From Novosphingobium lindaniclasticum LE124 (GTDB taxonomy: Bacteria > Pseudomonadota > Alphaproteobacteria > Sphingomonadales > Sphingomonadaceae): DNA of 54,576 nucleotides. This document shows positions 9,494 to 18,677 of the stretch, piece after piece. The translations under genes and the position numbers were made by a program. Positions within the stretch are counted from its first letter, which is position 1. Each line of letters starts with the position of its first letter. Below the pieces are notes generated by a model. The model did no database searches and was not told the DNA's origin. It saw only the letters and a program-made list of their open reading frames with translations. The DNA lies in assembly GCF_000445125.1 (NCBI RefSeq), contig NZ_ATHL01000108.1, positions 1 through 54,576 of the forward strand, read 5' to 3'.

Positions 9494-12400
9494 CTATTCG
9501 GCGGCGATCGGCTGCGGGACGGCGGAGGGCCGGTGCAGACCCTCCTGCGCGTGATGCGGCTCGAAGGTGAGCAGCTTCCTGCGCAGCCAGGGACCAAGGC
9601 GCTTCTCGAACCCGTCTGCAAGGCTGAAGGCGGCCGGTACGATCACCAGGGTCAAGGCCGTGGACAGCAGCAGGCCGCCGATCACGGTAATGCCCATGGG
9701 CGCGCGCCAGGCGGCGTCGCCCGAGAGCGAGATGGCGGTCGGCACCATGCCAGCCGTCATTGCGACCGTGGTCATGATGATCGGCTGGGCGCGCTTGTGG
9801 CCGGCGTCCATGATCGCGGTCAGCTTGTCGACGCCCTTTTCCATCTCCTCGATCGCGAAGTCGATCAGCAGGATCGAGTTCTTGGCGACGATGCCCAGCA
9901 GCATCAGAATGCCGATGTAGACCGGCATCGAGATCGGCTGGCCGACGATCACCAGCGCCAGCAGTCCGCCAAGCGGCGCCAGCAGAAGCGAGGCCATGTT
10001 GACCAGCGGGGAGACGAACCGGCGGTAGAGCAGCACCAGGACCGCGAAGACCAGGAAGATGCCGCTGATCACCGCGACGACGAAGCTGCTGACCATCTCC
10101 GCCTGCCACTTGTCCTCACCTACGGGCGCGTTCGAGACGCCGGTGGGCAGCTTCTTCATGATCGGCAGGTTCTGGATCTGCTCCATGATCGGGCCTTTGA
10201 CCTGACCTTCGCCAAGGTCCGCGCCGACGAAGATGCGGCGCGACTGGTTGTAGCGCTGGATCTGGGTCGGCCCGGCACCGAAGTGGATTTCAGCCACGCG
10301 CTTGAGCGGGACCGAGCCGCCGCCAGCCGTGGTGACGGGCAGGTTCTCGATCGTCGCATAGTCCCGGCGCGAGGCGCGGGCAAGGATGACGCGGATCGGC
10401 ACCTGACGGTCGCTCAGCGAGAACTTGGCGGCGTTCTGGTCGATCTCGCCCAGGGTGGCGATGCGGATCGTCTGGCTGAGTGCGGCCGTGGTCACGCCCA
10501 GCTGCGCCGCAAGATCGAGACGGGGCACGACGACCAGTTCCGGGCGCTGCAGGTCGGCCGCGATGCGCGGAGCCACGACGCCCGGTATGGTGCGCATCTG
10601 GTCGGCCAGAGTCTGGGCGGTCTTCTTGAGCAGTTCCGAATCGCTGCCCGAGAGCATGACGGAGATGTCACGGCCGCTGCCGAAGCCCCCGGACTGGGTG
10701 GCGAAGGTCACGCGGGCATCGGGAATGTCCTGAAGCTGCGGCGCCATGCGGCGCTCGAACTCGATGCTGGTCGCCTTACGCTCGTCTGCCGGCTTGAGTG
10801 CGATGTAGAGTGAGCCCTTGCCTTCGCGCGAGGCGGCCAGGATGTGCCGGACTTCGGGCTGCCGTTCCAGCAGGCGTGTAACCTGGTCGGACACTGCTGC
10901 CGTTTGTTCGATGGTGGTGCCGGGCACCATTTCGAGATTGACGGTGCTGGTGTCGTTGTTGGTGTTCGGCTGGAACTGCGAGGGCAAGCCCGCGAGCAGG
11001 GCGAAGCTCAGCACCAGCGCGTAGATACCGGCGCAGAAGGCATAGAACCGGTGGTCGCGCATGCGGGCGGCGATCCGGTCCGAGAAGTAGCGATACCAGG
11101 CGCCGAAGCGGCCGAGCGCGCCGAGTCCGGCCTTCAAGGCGGCGCCGAGCAGGAAGATGACGACCGGTATCGCCAGCGGCGCAATCACCGCGGCGAGCAG
11201 CAGAGCCGCCTTGTCTAACCCGAGCTTGGTCAGCACCGCCTTGACGCCGATGAAGAGAGCGGAGGCGGCGCCCAGGCCCACTGCCAGGATGGCAAGGACC
11301 GCGAGAGTGGCGACGAGATAATACCAAGCGCGGGCCGGCTGCCTGACGAGCTGCGCCTTCAGGCGGTGGGCCTGGCTTGAATCGAGGGTCCAGGCCAGGA
11401 TCTTGAGATAGAAGTCCATGGCCTTGCCGCCGCCGTGCTCGGCGTGGCCGTGGGCCTTGAGGAAATAGGCCGCGACCATCGGCGTGATGAGGCGCGCGAC
11501 GGCAAGGCTCATCAGCACCGCCGCGACCACCGTCAGGCCGAAAGCCTTGAAGAATTGGCCCGGAATACCCGGCATGAGGCCCACCGGCAGGAACACCGCG
11601 ACGATCGAGAACGTGGTGGCGACGACCGCGAGGCCGATCTCGTCGGCGGCGTCGATCGAGGCCTGGTAAGCCGATTTGCCCATGCGCATGTGGCGCACGA
11701 TGTTCTCGATCTCGACAATGGCGTCATCGACCAGCACGCCGGCCACGAGGCTGAGCGCCAGCAGCGAGAGAAAGTTCAGCGTGAAGCCGAGCATGTCCAT
11801 GAACCAGAAGGTCGGTATCGCGGACAGCGGAATGGCGATGGCGGAGATCATCGTCGCGCGCCAGTCGCGCAGGAAGAGGTAGACGATGACGATGGCCAGG
11901 ACCGCGCCTTCCACCAGCGCTTCCATCGAACTGGTATATTGCCCCTTCGTGTAGTCCACGTCGGAGAACAGGCGGGTGATGTGGATGTTCGGGTTTTCCT
12001 TGCGGATCTTCTCGAGGGCCTTTTCGGCACCGTCGTAGACCGCCACGTCGGAGGCGCCGAGGGCGCGCGTGAATCCGAAGGTCACGACCTCGCGCCCGCG
12101 CAGCTTGGCGATGCGGGTCTGCTCGGAATAGCCGTCGTAGACCTGGGCGATGTCCGACAGCTTGACCTGCCGGCCGTTGCCCAGGTTGATGCGGGTCTGT
12201 GAAAGCTGGAAGGCGTCCTGCGCATTGCCCAGCACGCGAACGGACTGGCGCGAACCGGCGATTTCCGCCTGGCCGCCCGCGGCGTCGGTATTGACCTGGC
12301 GCAGCACGGCATTGATGTCGTTGGCGGTAAGGCCCAGCGCGATCAGCCGCTCGGGATCGACCACGACGCGGATCTCGCGGTCTACGCCGCCGTTGCGCTC

Positions 12401-12931
12401 CACCGAGGACAGGCCCTCGATCGAGAGCAGGGTCTTGGAGATAGTGTCGTCGACGAACCAGCTGAGCTGCTCCATCGTCATGTCGTCGGCACTGACCGCG
12501 TAATAGGCCAGGTTGTCGCCATTGGCCTCGATCTTGGTGACGATCGGCTCCAGGATGCCGTCGGGCAATTGCCCGCGCACCTGGTCCACCGCGTTCTTGA
12601 CCTTGTTGGTGGCGACATCGGGATCGGTGCCGACGGTGAAGAAGACCAGCGTGGAGGACGAGCCTTCGGAGGCGGTCGACTGGATTTCCTCGATCCCCGG
12701 GACCGAACGCACGGCGCCTTCGATGATCTGGGTGATCTGCGTCTCGATCTCGGTCGGGGCGGCGCCCGGCTGGGAGATCATGACATGAACGCCGGGGAAT
12801 TCGACGTCCGGCATGTTGTTCACGTCCATGCGCATGAACGAGACGACGCCGGCGATCATCACGCCGATGAAGAAGACGATCGGGATGATCGGATTGCGGA
12901 TCGACCAGGCCGAGATGTTGCGAAGGCTCAT
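9494..12931 (-). CDS. Efflux RND transporter permease subunit (HAE1/AcrB type) with extra membrane insertion
   Basis: 1145 residues, about 100 longer than usual for AcrB-type pumps. The N-terminus [15 protein letters not shown] leads into TM1, followed by the periplasmic porter domain. The TM4 region [22 protein letters not shown] carries the proton-relay aspartates. A second half-repeat ends in [15 protein letters not shown]. Between TM6 and TM7, at about residues 515-610, there is an insertion with two predicted hydrophobic helices (around [16 protein letters not shown] and [20 protein letters not shown]). It exports hydrophobic compounds by proton antiport across both membranes with the adaptor encoded 7 bp upstream. 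No TolC-type outer-membrane channel gene is adjacent. The substrate cannot be told. Confidence 0.95.
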   Translation of the reverse strand: MSLRNISAWSIRNPIIPIVFFIGVMIAGVVSFMRMDVNNMPDVEFPGVHVMISQPGAAPTEIETQITQIIEGAVRSVPGIEEIQSTASEGSSSTLVFFTVGTDPDVATNKVKNAVDQVRGQLPDGILEPIVTKIEANGDNLAYYAVSADDMTMEQLSWFVDDTISKTLLSIEGLSSVERNGGVDREIRVVVDPERLIALGLTANDINAVLRQVNTDAAGGQAEIAGSRQSVRVLGNAQDAFQLSQTRINLGNGRQVKLSDIAQVYDGYSEQTRIAKLRGREVVTFGFTRALGASDVAVYDGAEKALEKIRKENPNIHITRLFSDVDYTKGQYTSSMEALVEGAVLAIVIVYLFLRDWRATMISAIAIPLSAIPTFWFMDMLGFTLNFLSLLALSLVAGVLVDDAIVEIENIVRHMRMGKSAYQASIDAADEIGLAVVATTFSIVAVFLPVGLMPGIPGQFFKAFGLTVVAAVLMSLAVARLITPMVAAYFLKAHGHAEHGGGKAMDFYLKILAWTLDSSQAHRLKAQLVRQPARAWYYLVATLAVLAILAVGLGAASALFIGVKAVLTKLGLDKAALLLAAVIAPLAIPVVIFLLGAALKAGLGALGRFGAWYRYFSDRIAARMRDHRFYAFCAGIYALVLSFALLAGLPSQFQPNTNNDTSTVNLEMVPGTTIEQTAAVSDQVTRLLERQPEVRHILAASREGKGSLYIALKPADERKATSIEFERRMAPQLQDIPDARVTFATQSGGFGSGRDISVMLSGSDSELLKKTAQTLADQMRTIPGVVAPRIAADLQRPELVVVPRLDLAAQLGVTTAALSQTIRIATLGEIDQNAAKFSLSDRQVPIRVILARASRRDYATIENLPVTTAGGGSVPLKRVAEIHFGAGPTQIQRYNQSRRIFVGADLGEGQVKGPIMEQIQNLPIMKKLPTGVSNAPVGEDKWQAEMVSSFVVAVISGIFLVFAVLVLLYRRFVSPLVNMASLLLAPLGGLLALVIVGQPISMPVYIGILMLLGIVAKNSILLIDFAIEEMEKGVDKLTAIMDAGHKRAQPIIMTTVAMTAGMVPTAISLSGDAAWRAPMGITVIGGLLLSTALTLVIVPAAFSLADGFEKRLGPWLRRKLLTFEPHHAQEGLHRPSAVPQPIAAE

Positions 12932-12938
12932 CGCGCGT

Positions 12939-14162
12939 TCACTCGGCCGCGTTCGATTTTGCCGCCGCGACCACGCGCGGCTTGACCTTGTCGCCCTCGT
13001 TCAGGAAGCCGCCAGCGCGCAGCACGACCTTCTCGCTGCCGTCGAGCCCGGACTTCACGGTGATGCCGCGCGCCGTGACGATGCCCGTCCGGACCGCCCG
13101 GCGATGAACCACGTCCTTGCCATCGACGACGTAGACGAAGGCGCCCTTGTCGTCGTTCTGGATGGCGGATTCGGGCAGAACCGGCGCCACCGTCTGGCCG
13201 CTGTTGATCACTGCGCTGGCGAAGCCGCCGGGGCGCAGCGCGGCGTTATAGGGCAGGGCGATGCGGGCCACGCCCTGGCGGTTGGTGGCGTCGATCACCG
13301 GCGCGATCTGCCAGACTTGGCCGGTGAAGCTCTGGTTGCCGCCGGTGGGCGTCACTTTCGCCTCCACGCCGACATGGATGCGAGCCAGATCGTCTTCGCT
13401 GAGCTGGGCAAGCAGTTCCATTTCGCCGCCCTTGGCGAGGCGGAACAGCACCGCGCTGCCGCCGCCGCCGACGACCTGGCCGAGTTCGACGCTGCGTTCC
13501 AGCACGAGACCGGAAGCGGGCGCGACGATGTTGAGGCGGGCCGTCTGCGCCTGAAGCTGGCCCAGCGTCGCCCGCGCGACTTTGACCTGAGCGTTCGCGG
13601 CGTCGCGCGTGGCGGTCAGGCGATCGACGTCGGCCGCGGAAATGAAGCCGCGTTCGACGAGCTTGAGTGCACGGTCGAGATTGGCCTGGGCGATCCGGGC
13701 ATCGGCCTGGGCTACCGCTATCTGGGCCGATTGGCCGGCCTGCTGCTGCGACTGGACCGACCGGTCGATCACTGCGAGAACCTGGCCTTGAGAGACCCAG
13801 TCCCCGGCCTCGACCAGCACCCCGCGGACCTGGCCGCCTTCGCCGACCGAACCGATCGGCATGGGGCGGCGCGCCGCCAGCGAGCCAGTGGCGGTAATCT
13901 CGCCTTCCACCGAGGCGCGGCCGGGCACGATCACCGTGACGGCGGGAGTCTGGATGTCGCTTGCGCCGGTCGCCACGGTTTCCTCGCCGCCGCGAACGGC
14001 GAACCAGATCCCGGTGGCGAGCGCGATGGCGGCGATGATGGCGATCAGCCACCAGCGGCGGGACGTGCGGTCCTGCTCGGTTTCGCCGACCGGCGGCGCG
14101 CCGGCCCAATCGCCGCCGCTGCCCTGGTTTTCCGTCACGTCGATCTTGCTGTCGTAATTCAT
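12939..14162 (-). CDS. RND efflux periplasmic adaptor (membrane fusion protein)
   Basis: 407 residues from the ATG at 14162. A cytoplasmic N-terminus of about 47 residues precedes one membrane anchor (WWLIAIIAAIALATGIWFAV). Then come a split lipoyl/barrel-sandwich domain (VGEGGQVRGVLVEAGDWVSQGQVLAVID), a helical hairpin built from alanine-rich repeats (about 155-220), and beta-barrel and membrane-proximal domains. It bridges the pump to an outer-membrane channel. It is the first gene of the run adaptor-pump-DUF445-GNAT. An inverted repeat at 14291-14310 may be the operator of an unlinked regulator; no regulator gene is adjacent. Confidence 0.93.
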   Translation of the reverse strand: MNYDSKIDVTENQGSGGDWAGAPPVGETEQDRTSRRWWLIAIIAAIALATGIWFAVRGGEETVATGASDIQTPAVTVIVPGRASVEGEITATGSLAARRPMPIGSVGEGGQVRGVLVEAGDWVSQGQVLAVIDRSVQSQQQAGQSAQIAVAQADARIAQANLDRALKLVERGFISAADVDRLTATRDAANAQVKVARATLGQLQAQTARLNIVAPASGLVLERSVELGQVVGGGGSAVLFRLAKGGEMELLAQLSEDDLARIHVGVEAKVTPTGGNQSFTGQVWQIAPVIDATNRQGVARIALPYNAALRPGGFASAVINSGQTVAPVLPESAIQNDDKGAFVYVVDGKDVVHRRAVRTGIVTARGITVKSGLDGSEKVVLRAGGFLNEGDKVKPRVVAAAKSNAAE

Positions 14163-14290
14163 CGTGTCACCGCAAAAACTGCGATTGCCCCCAGTCCCCG
14201 ATGCCTGTCCGGTTGCCCGATCCTCGAAACGCGGTTCGCTTTGGAACGACGTTTGCCCTGGCTGGCCGGAAGGCAGATCTGCCGCCGGGA

Positions 14291-14310
14291 CGTGGAAACG
14301 CCGTTCCACG
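14291..14310. promoter_or_regulatory. Inverted repeat upstream of the RND adaptor gene
   Basis: CGTGGAA-ACGCCG-TTCCACG is a perfect 7-bp inverted repeat with a 6-base spacer, about 130 bp upstream of the adaptor start. Its size suits a dimeric repressor, but no T-tract or other support is seen. The 375-bp gap 14163-14537 otherwise holds only the sciP terminator at 14471-14504. Confidence 0.3.
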
Positions 14311-14470
14311 CCGCTGCGGCGGCAAAATTTCCTGCGAAAGGACATATACCTGCGGCGGACGGGTGGCAATCGACAGTCGCCGTGTCGCCGACCCGGATCG
14401 ACCAGCGTCGATGACAGTAAATGCCGGGGCAGGCTTGGGCTATCGTGCCCGAAAAGCGGGAGAATATACG

Positions 14471-14504
14471 AAAAGTGGCGACGAACCGAGGTTCGCCGCC
14501 ACTT
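14471..14504 (-). terminator. Terminator of sciP (minus strand)
   Basis: 14-base arms (14473-14486 and 14491-14504) pair with one mismatch around a 4-base loop. Read on the minus strand, the stem ends in TTTT. It lies 34 bases beyond the sciP stop codon. Confidence 0.75.
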
Positions 14505-14537
14505 GCAAGGTCCTGTCCGGAGGGAAAGGGTCCAGGC

Positions 14538-14840
14538 TCAATACTTCTGCTGACGCTCGTAGAGATCGCGGTAGTGCTGGATTCGCGTCACGCGCAGACC
14601 TTGCATTCCCGAACGGTCCACGGCTCGTTGCCAGGATGCGAACTCCTCCAGCGTCAGCTGATAGCGATCGCAGACCTCGTCTATCGACAGGAGGCCTCCG
14701 TTGACCGCTGCAACCACTTCCGCCTTGCGGCGCACCACCCAGCGGGTGGTGTTCGCCGGGGGCAGCGATTCAAGCGTCAGCGGTTCGCCGAGCGGCCCGA
14801 TCACCTGGGCAGGACGGATTTTCTGGTTCTCGATCATCAT
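14538..14840 (-). CDS. sciP: SciP-type CtrA inhibitor (DUF1153)
   Basis: 100 residues covering the full DUF1153 domain: VIGPLGEPLTLESLPPANTT, RWVVRRKAEVVAAVNGGLLS, IDEVCDRYQLTLEEFASWQ, GLRVTRIQHYR. In Caulobacter this small helix-turn-helix protein binds CtrA and blocks transcription at CtrA-activated promoters in late cell-cycle stages, and its own gene is CtrA-dependent. Two adjacent ATGs (14840, 14837) could start it. A TTAACCCA half-site lies about 85 bp upstream. It has its own terminator and no operon partner. Family identity is clear; the cell-cycle role here is inferred by homology. Confidence 0.92.
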   Translation of the reverse strand: MMIENQKIRPAQVIGPLGEPLTLESLPPANTTRWVVRRKAEVVAAVNGGLLSIDEVCDRYQLTLEEFASWQRAVDRSGMQGLRVTRIQHYRDLYERQQKY

Positions 14841-15359
14841 TACCCTCGTACGCCGGTGCTGGGATTGCCGGCGACGGAAAGGACCTTGGCCTGCGCTGGC
14901 TTGCGATTGCCTGAAGCATTTGGGTTAACAGTTCTTGAGACTGCCGCATACGTATGAATCACCGATGCGACTTTGCTGGCGAAACTGCCGAAGCGGTGGA
15001 GGCGGGTGGAGGGGCGTGTCCTGTCGAGCGCCGCGCGAAAGTGGTGCGCGGCGAAAAGGCGGGTTCGCAAGGAAAACCAGTCTATTGGAAAGAAGACCGG
15101 CATGAACTCCTCGCTGGCGCGACCCGACGCATGTCCCGCTTTGCAGGTTTCATGATCATGAGCGATGTTCATGCGCACCGCTTGTAGGGCAGCTTGGTCA
15201 AGAGGGAGTAAAGGACGAATTTACCCGTTGTTAAGATTCGTTAACGGCATCTTGGGCATGCCGCTTAACCGCGTTGGTGCGGCTTCGGCCCGGTTCCGAA
15301 GGGTCTGAACCTACTCTAGACGGTAGGAATCCGCTGCATTCACCTGTATGGGGCGCGGC
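14841..15359. other. 519-bp intergenic region between sciP and mnmA with CtrA/CcrM-like motifs
   Basis: No convincing gene is present: two short open frames (14840-15178 minus, 14954-15187 plus) look like chance frames. Seen directly are TTAACCCA on the minus strand at 14921-14928, GAATC (a GANTC methylation site) at 14956-14960, and a cluster TTAA (15231-15234), GATTC (15235-15239), TTAAC (15241-15245), then TTAACC at 15265-15270. CtrA consensus sites are TTAA-N7-TTAAC; here the spacer is six and contains a GANTC site. A small RNA cannot be excluded. Confidence 0.45.
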
Positions 15360-16532
15360 ATGACCGCCCTTTCCGATCTCGAAGGACTGGTGGCCGGCCT
15401 CGACCCCGCCACGCTGTTCCAATTGCCTGCGCCGCTTTCGGCGCGCCGCATCGTCGTTGCCATGTCCGGCGGCGTCGACAGTTCGGTCGTCGCCGCGCTG
15501 GCCGCCGCGACCGGCGCCGAGACGATCGGTGTGACGCTCCAACTCTACGACTACGGCGCCGCCACCGGCCGCAAGGGCGCCTGCTGCGCCGGCGACGACA
15601 TCCGCGACGCGCGCGCCGTGGCCGACCGGCTGGGCATCGCGCACTACGTCTTCGACCATGAAAGCGCCTTTCGCGAGGACGTCGTCGAGCGCTTTGCCGA
15701 CGACTACATGGCCGGCCGCACGCCGATCCCCTGCATCCGCTGCAACATGGGGCCCAAGTTCACCGACCTGCTGACGATGGCACGCGACCTTGGTGCGGAC
15801 TGTCTCGCCACCGGGCATTACGTCCGCCGTGTCGAGGGCCCCGCCGGCGCCGAACTGCACCGGGCCTTCGATCCGGCGCGCGACCAGAGCTATTTCCTCT
15901 ACGGCACCACCGAAGCCCAGTTGGACTTCCTGCGCTTCCCGCTCGGCGGACTGCCGAAGAGCGAGACCCGCCGCTTGGCCGAAGCGGCGGGCCTGCGCGT
16001 GGCCGACAAGCCGGACAGCCAGGACATCTGCTTCGTGCCCGATGGCGACTATGCCAAGATCGTGCGCGCCGTCCGCCCCGAAGGCGAAGCGCCGGGCGAG
16101 ATCGTCCATGCGCTGACCGGCGAGGTGCTGGGCACCCATCGCGGCATCATCCACTACACCGTGGGGCAGCGCCGCGGTCTCGAGATCGGCGGTCAGCCCG
16201 AACCGCTCTACGTCGTGCGCATCGATGCGCCGGGGCGCCGGGTCGTGGTCGGCCCGCGTGTCCTGCTGGGCGTCGCCGCTGCCACCGTCACCGAGACCAA
16301 CCGCATCGGCCCGCTCCCGGATGCGCCGCTCACCGCCAAGGTCCGCTCCCTCGCCAAGCCGGTGCCGATCACTCTCGACGGCGCGTTCGGCGATGGCGTG
16401 GACGTGACGATTCGTTTCGACAATCCGGAATATGGCGTCGCGCCGGGCCAGGCAGCGGTGATCTATGCCGGAGACCGGGTGGTCGGCGGCGGCTGGATCG
16501 AAGGAACCGAGGCCGCGATCCCGCTGGATTGA
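15360..16532 (+). CDS. mnmA: tRNA 2-thiouridine(34) synthase
   Basis: 390 residues from the ATG at 15360; the ATG at 15348 is also in frame. The PP-loop SGGVDSS (36-42) activates the uridine with ATP. Catalytic cysteines are C128 (in [10 protein letters not shown]) and C224 (in [12 protein letters not shown]). The enzyme thiolates U34 in the anticodons of tRNA-Lys, -Glu and -Gln. The N-terminal extension of about 30 residues before the PP-loop domain is usual in alphaproteobacteria. The start lies about 115 bp after the TTAA/GATTC cluster. Confidence 0.96.
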   Translation: MTALSDLEGLVAGLDPATLFQLPAPLSARRIVVAMSGGVDSSVVAALAAATGAETIGVTLQLYDYGAATGRKGACCAGDDIRDARAVADRLGIAHYVFDHESAFREDVVERFADDYMAGRTPIPCIRCNMGPKFTDLLTMARDLGADCLATGHYVRRVEGPAGAELHRAFDPARDQSYFLYGTTEAQLDFLRFPLGGLPKSETRRLAEAAGLRVADKPDSQDICFVPDGDYAKIVRAVRPEGEAPGEIVHALTGEVLGTHRGIIHYTVGQRRGLEIGGQPEPLYVVRIDAPGRRVVVGPRVLLGVAAATVTETNRIGPLPDAPLTAKVRSLAKPVPITLDGAFGDGVDVTIRFDNPEYGVAPGQAAVIYAGDRVVGGGWIEGTEAAIPLD

Positions 16533-16581
16533 GGACTGCGATGGGGGTCGCTTCCCGCTCCCGCGTTCCCCCTCCTTCTTC

Positions 16582-16992
16582 TCAATTCGTCCAGGGTTCC
16601 AGCTGACAGCCGCGACCCGGCCTGAAGGTCGCCGTCTGGCTGGCGAGCAGGGGGACGCTGGCCTTGACGGTGCGGGCGCCAGCATCGTCGGAAAGCCAGA
16701 TCAGCGATCCGGTGCGGCCGAGACCGGCGACGGCGATCAGACCCTTGCACGTCCCCAGATCCTGTCCGGAGACGAAGCGGCAGGAGCAGGCTTCACGCGC
16801 GCTGTAGGCACTGCCGATCAGGGCCTGCTCGCGCAGGCCCGGCCAGGAAAAGCCGAGCAGCAGAACCAGCGTCAGCAGTGCGAGCAGCAGCAGGTTTCGC
16901 AGCCAGCGCGCAGGTTTCCCCGCAGGCGCGCCGCCGGAAGGTTCGCGCCGCGAAGGGCTGTCCCCGGCTGTATACGTCGTCCCTGTTGCCAT
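16582..16992 (-). CDS. Small single-pass membrane protein of unknown function
   Basis: 136 residues. A polar N-terminus (1-30) precedes one strong membrane helix (LRNLLLLALLTLVLLLGFSW). A probably periplasmic domain of about 85 residues follows, with cysteines in REACSCRFVSGQDLGTCKG and GRGCQL, which could form disulfides. I do not recognise a named family, but the composition and cysteine pattern look like a conserved gene rather than a chance frame. Its start is only 32 bp from that of the divergent serine-hydrolase homologue, so their promoters must overlap coding sequence. Confidence 0.65.
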   Translation of the reverse strand: MATGTTYTAGDSPSRREPSGGAPAGKPARWLRNLLLLALLTLVLLLGFSWPGLREQALIGSAYSAREACSCRFVSGQDLGTCKGLIAVAGLGRTGSLIWLSDDAGARTVKASVPLLASQTATFRPGRGCQLEPWTN

Positions 16993-17024
16993 ATTCCTGC
17001 GCCTCGCACATCACACCGCGCGTC

Positions 17025-18194
17025 ATGCCGGTCCGCCGCCCCCCCCTTATCCTTGCCGTTTCTCTCGTGCCAGTCCTGGCGCTGGGGATGCTGGGCGGCT
17101 GTGGACAGGGCGCGCCGGAGGGACCGCCGCCGCCCAGCGCCGAGTCCCAGGCGGCGATCAAGGATGACGGCGGGGCGCCGCGCGCCGCTTTGGGCCGCGC
17201 CATAGACGGGCTGTTCGCCGAGGAAGTGGGCCGTACCCAGGCTCTGGTCGTGATGAAGCGCGGCTCGGTGATCGCCGAGCGCTATGCGGAGGGAATCAAG
17301 CCCGGCACGCCGCTCCACGGCTGGGGCATGGGCCAGTGCGTGACGGCGCTGATGATCGGCCAGCTCGTCAGCGACGGCCGGTTGCGGCTGGCCGAATCGG
17401 CGCCTGTGCCCGCCTGGCAGCGCCCCGGCGATCCGCGCGGGGAGATCACGCTCAAGCAGCTCCTTCAGATGCGATCCGGTCTGCGCCATTCCGAAACCGC
17501 CCCGTCGGCGACCGGCGGTCTGGCGCGGCAATCGGACCGCCTGCGCATGCTCTATCTCGACGGGCGCGACGATATGGCCGCCTATGCCGAAGCGCAGCCG
17601 CTGGAAGCACCCGCTGGGGCACGCTTCGTGAACAGTGCGGCCACGTCCGTGATTCTTTCCGACCTGGCGGCGCGGGTCCTGTCGCCCGACCGGCATCCGG
17701 ACCGTCGGCGCAAGGCGGTGGGTGAATATCTGCGAAACCGTGTCTTTGCGCCCGTCGGCATGCATTCGGCCGTGGCGGGCTACGACCGCGCCGGGACGAT
17801 GGTAGGGGCGGCGATGGTCCATGCCTCCGCCCGCGATTGGGCGAAGCTGGGCGAATTCCTGCGGCATACGGGATCGATCAAGGGGGCGCAGATCCTGCCG
17901 CGCCGCTGGGTGCAGTTCATGCTGGAACCCTCTCCCCGCAATCCGGGCTACGGCGCGGGGGTGTGGCTCAACAGGCCCAAGGCCCGGAGCGGGGCATCGG
18001 GCGAAGAAGTGCTGTTTCCCGGCATGGCCCCGAGCAATGTCTTCGCTTGCCTGGGTGAATACGGCCAATACGTCATCGGCTCGCCCGACCAGTTGCTGAC
18101 CGTCGTTCGCCTGGGCGAGAGCGATCCTCAACAGGAACGGCTGGTTCATGACCGGCTCGGCAAGCTCCTGGCAATGTTCCCCGGCGGGATCTGA
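17025..18194 (+). CDS. Serine-hydrolase-fold (class C beta-lactamase-like) lipoprotein, apparently lacking catalytic residues
   Basis: 389 residues from the ATG at 17025. The signal peptide ends in the lipobox LGGC. The fold is that of NylB/EstB-type serine hydrolases: LKQLLQMRSGLRHSE, YLRNRVFAPVGMHSAV, SARDWAKLGEFLRHTG, and a late GQYVIGSPDQLLTVVRLG. Where active relatives have WS-x-x-KS, this protein reads WGMGQC, with G101 for the nucleophilic serine and Q104 for the lysine. Where the Y-S-N motif is expected it reads FVNSA (N203). It is therefore probably a pseudoenzyme that binds rather than cleaves. No frameshift is seen and the frame is intact, so it appears to be maintained. The alignment is by eye. 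Confidence 0.85.
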   Translation: MPVRRPPLILAVSLVPVLALGMLGGCGQGAPEGPPPPSAESQAAIKDDGGAPRAALGRAIDGLFAEEVGRTQALVVMKRGSVIAERYAEGIKPGTPLHGWGMGQCVTALMIGQLVSDGRLRLAESAPVPAWQRPGDPRGEITLKQLLQMRSGLRHSETAPSATGGLARQSDRLRMLYLDGRDDMAAYAEAQPLEAPAGARFVNSAATSVILSDLAARVLSPDRHPDRRRKAVGEYLRNRVFAPVGMHSAVAGYDRAGTMVGAAMVHASARDWAKLGEFLRHTGSIKGAQILPRRWVQFMLEPSPRNPGYGAGVWLNRPKARSGASGEEVLFPGMAPSNVFACLGEYGQYVIGSPDQLLTVVRLGESDPQQERLVHDRLGKLLAMFPGGI

Positions 18195-18199
18195 GACAA

Positions 18200-18238
18200 A
18201 AAGGGCCGGAGCAGCGAAAGCCGCTCCGGCCCTTTCGT
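18200..18238. terminator. Bidirectional terminator between the hydrolase homologue and DUF3035 gene
   Basis: The 13-base arms 18200-18212 (AAAGGGCCGGAGC) and 18223-18235 pair perfectly around a 10-base loop. A-tract on one side and T-tract on the other let it serve both convergent genes. Confidence 0.8.
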
Positions 18239-18256
18239 ATTCTGGCGAAGGAAGGT

Positions 18257-18673
18257 TCAGCCTTCGATCGTGGTCTGTGCGTCGCGGCCGTCACCTTCGG
18301 GGGCGGCCAGGATCGCACGGGTCACCTGACCCTTGGCGACCGTGTAGGTGCCCGGATCGCCGACAGTCGAGCGGATCGAGGCATCGGCCGGTCCGGCCAT
18401 GCTGAGCGTCGACTTTTCGATGTCGCTGCGGGCCTGCGGACCGCCGAACAGGGCGTCGAGCGCCTGCTGCTGTACCGATTCGTCGGCGGGGCGAGGCTGG
18501 CCCTGCTTCGGCGGCGCCAGCGTGAAATCGGGCGGCACGACCAGCGGCGACTGGCGCTGCACGGCGAACTCGTCGGGGCCGGCGTGGTTCAGCAGGCCGG
18601 TGCTTCCGCAGCCGGACACCAGCGCAGCGCCCGCGGCCACGAGAATCAGGGCTCCGGTCTTCTTCATGGGCAT
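18257..18673 (-). CDS. DUF3035-family lipoprotein
   Basis: 138 residues from the ATG at 18673, with GGAG ten bases upstream; a second ATG lies two codons on. Signal peptide with lipobox VSGC. The mature part has DEFAVQRQSPLVVPPDFTLAPP, the hallmark of DUF3035, then a low-complexity polar tail. Function is unknown. It begins 4 bp after the lspA stop and is the last gene of the gpmA-to-DUF3035 run, so the signal peptidase that matures it is made from the same transcript. Confidence 0.85.
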   Translation of the reverse strand: MPMKKTGALILVAAGAALVSGCGSTGLLNHAGPDEFAVQRQSPLVVPPDFTLAPPKQGQPRPADESVQQQALDALFGGPQARSDIEKSTLSMAGPADASIRSTVGDPGTYTVAKGQVTRAILAAPEGDGRDAQTTIEG

Positions 18674-18677
18674 CAAC

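Noticed and set aside
14840..15178. 112-codon minus-strand frame ending on the sciP start codon
   Set aside because: The TAATG junction is suggestive, but the product is arginine-rich without hydrophobic core or similarity, and it crosses the CtrA-like sites upstream of sciP.
14954..15187. 77-codon plus-strand frame upstream of mnmA
   Set aside because: No ribosome-binding site, no recognisable domain, and composition like non-coding spacer.
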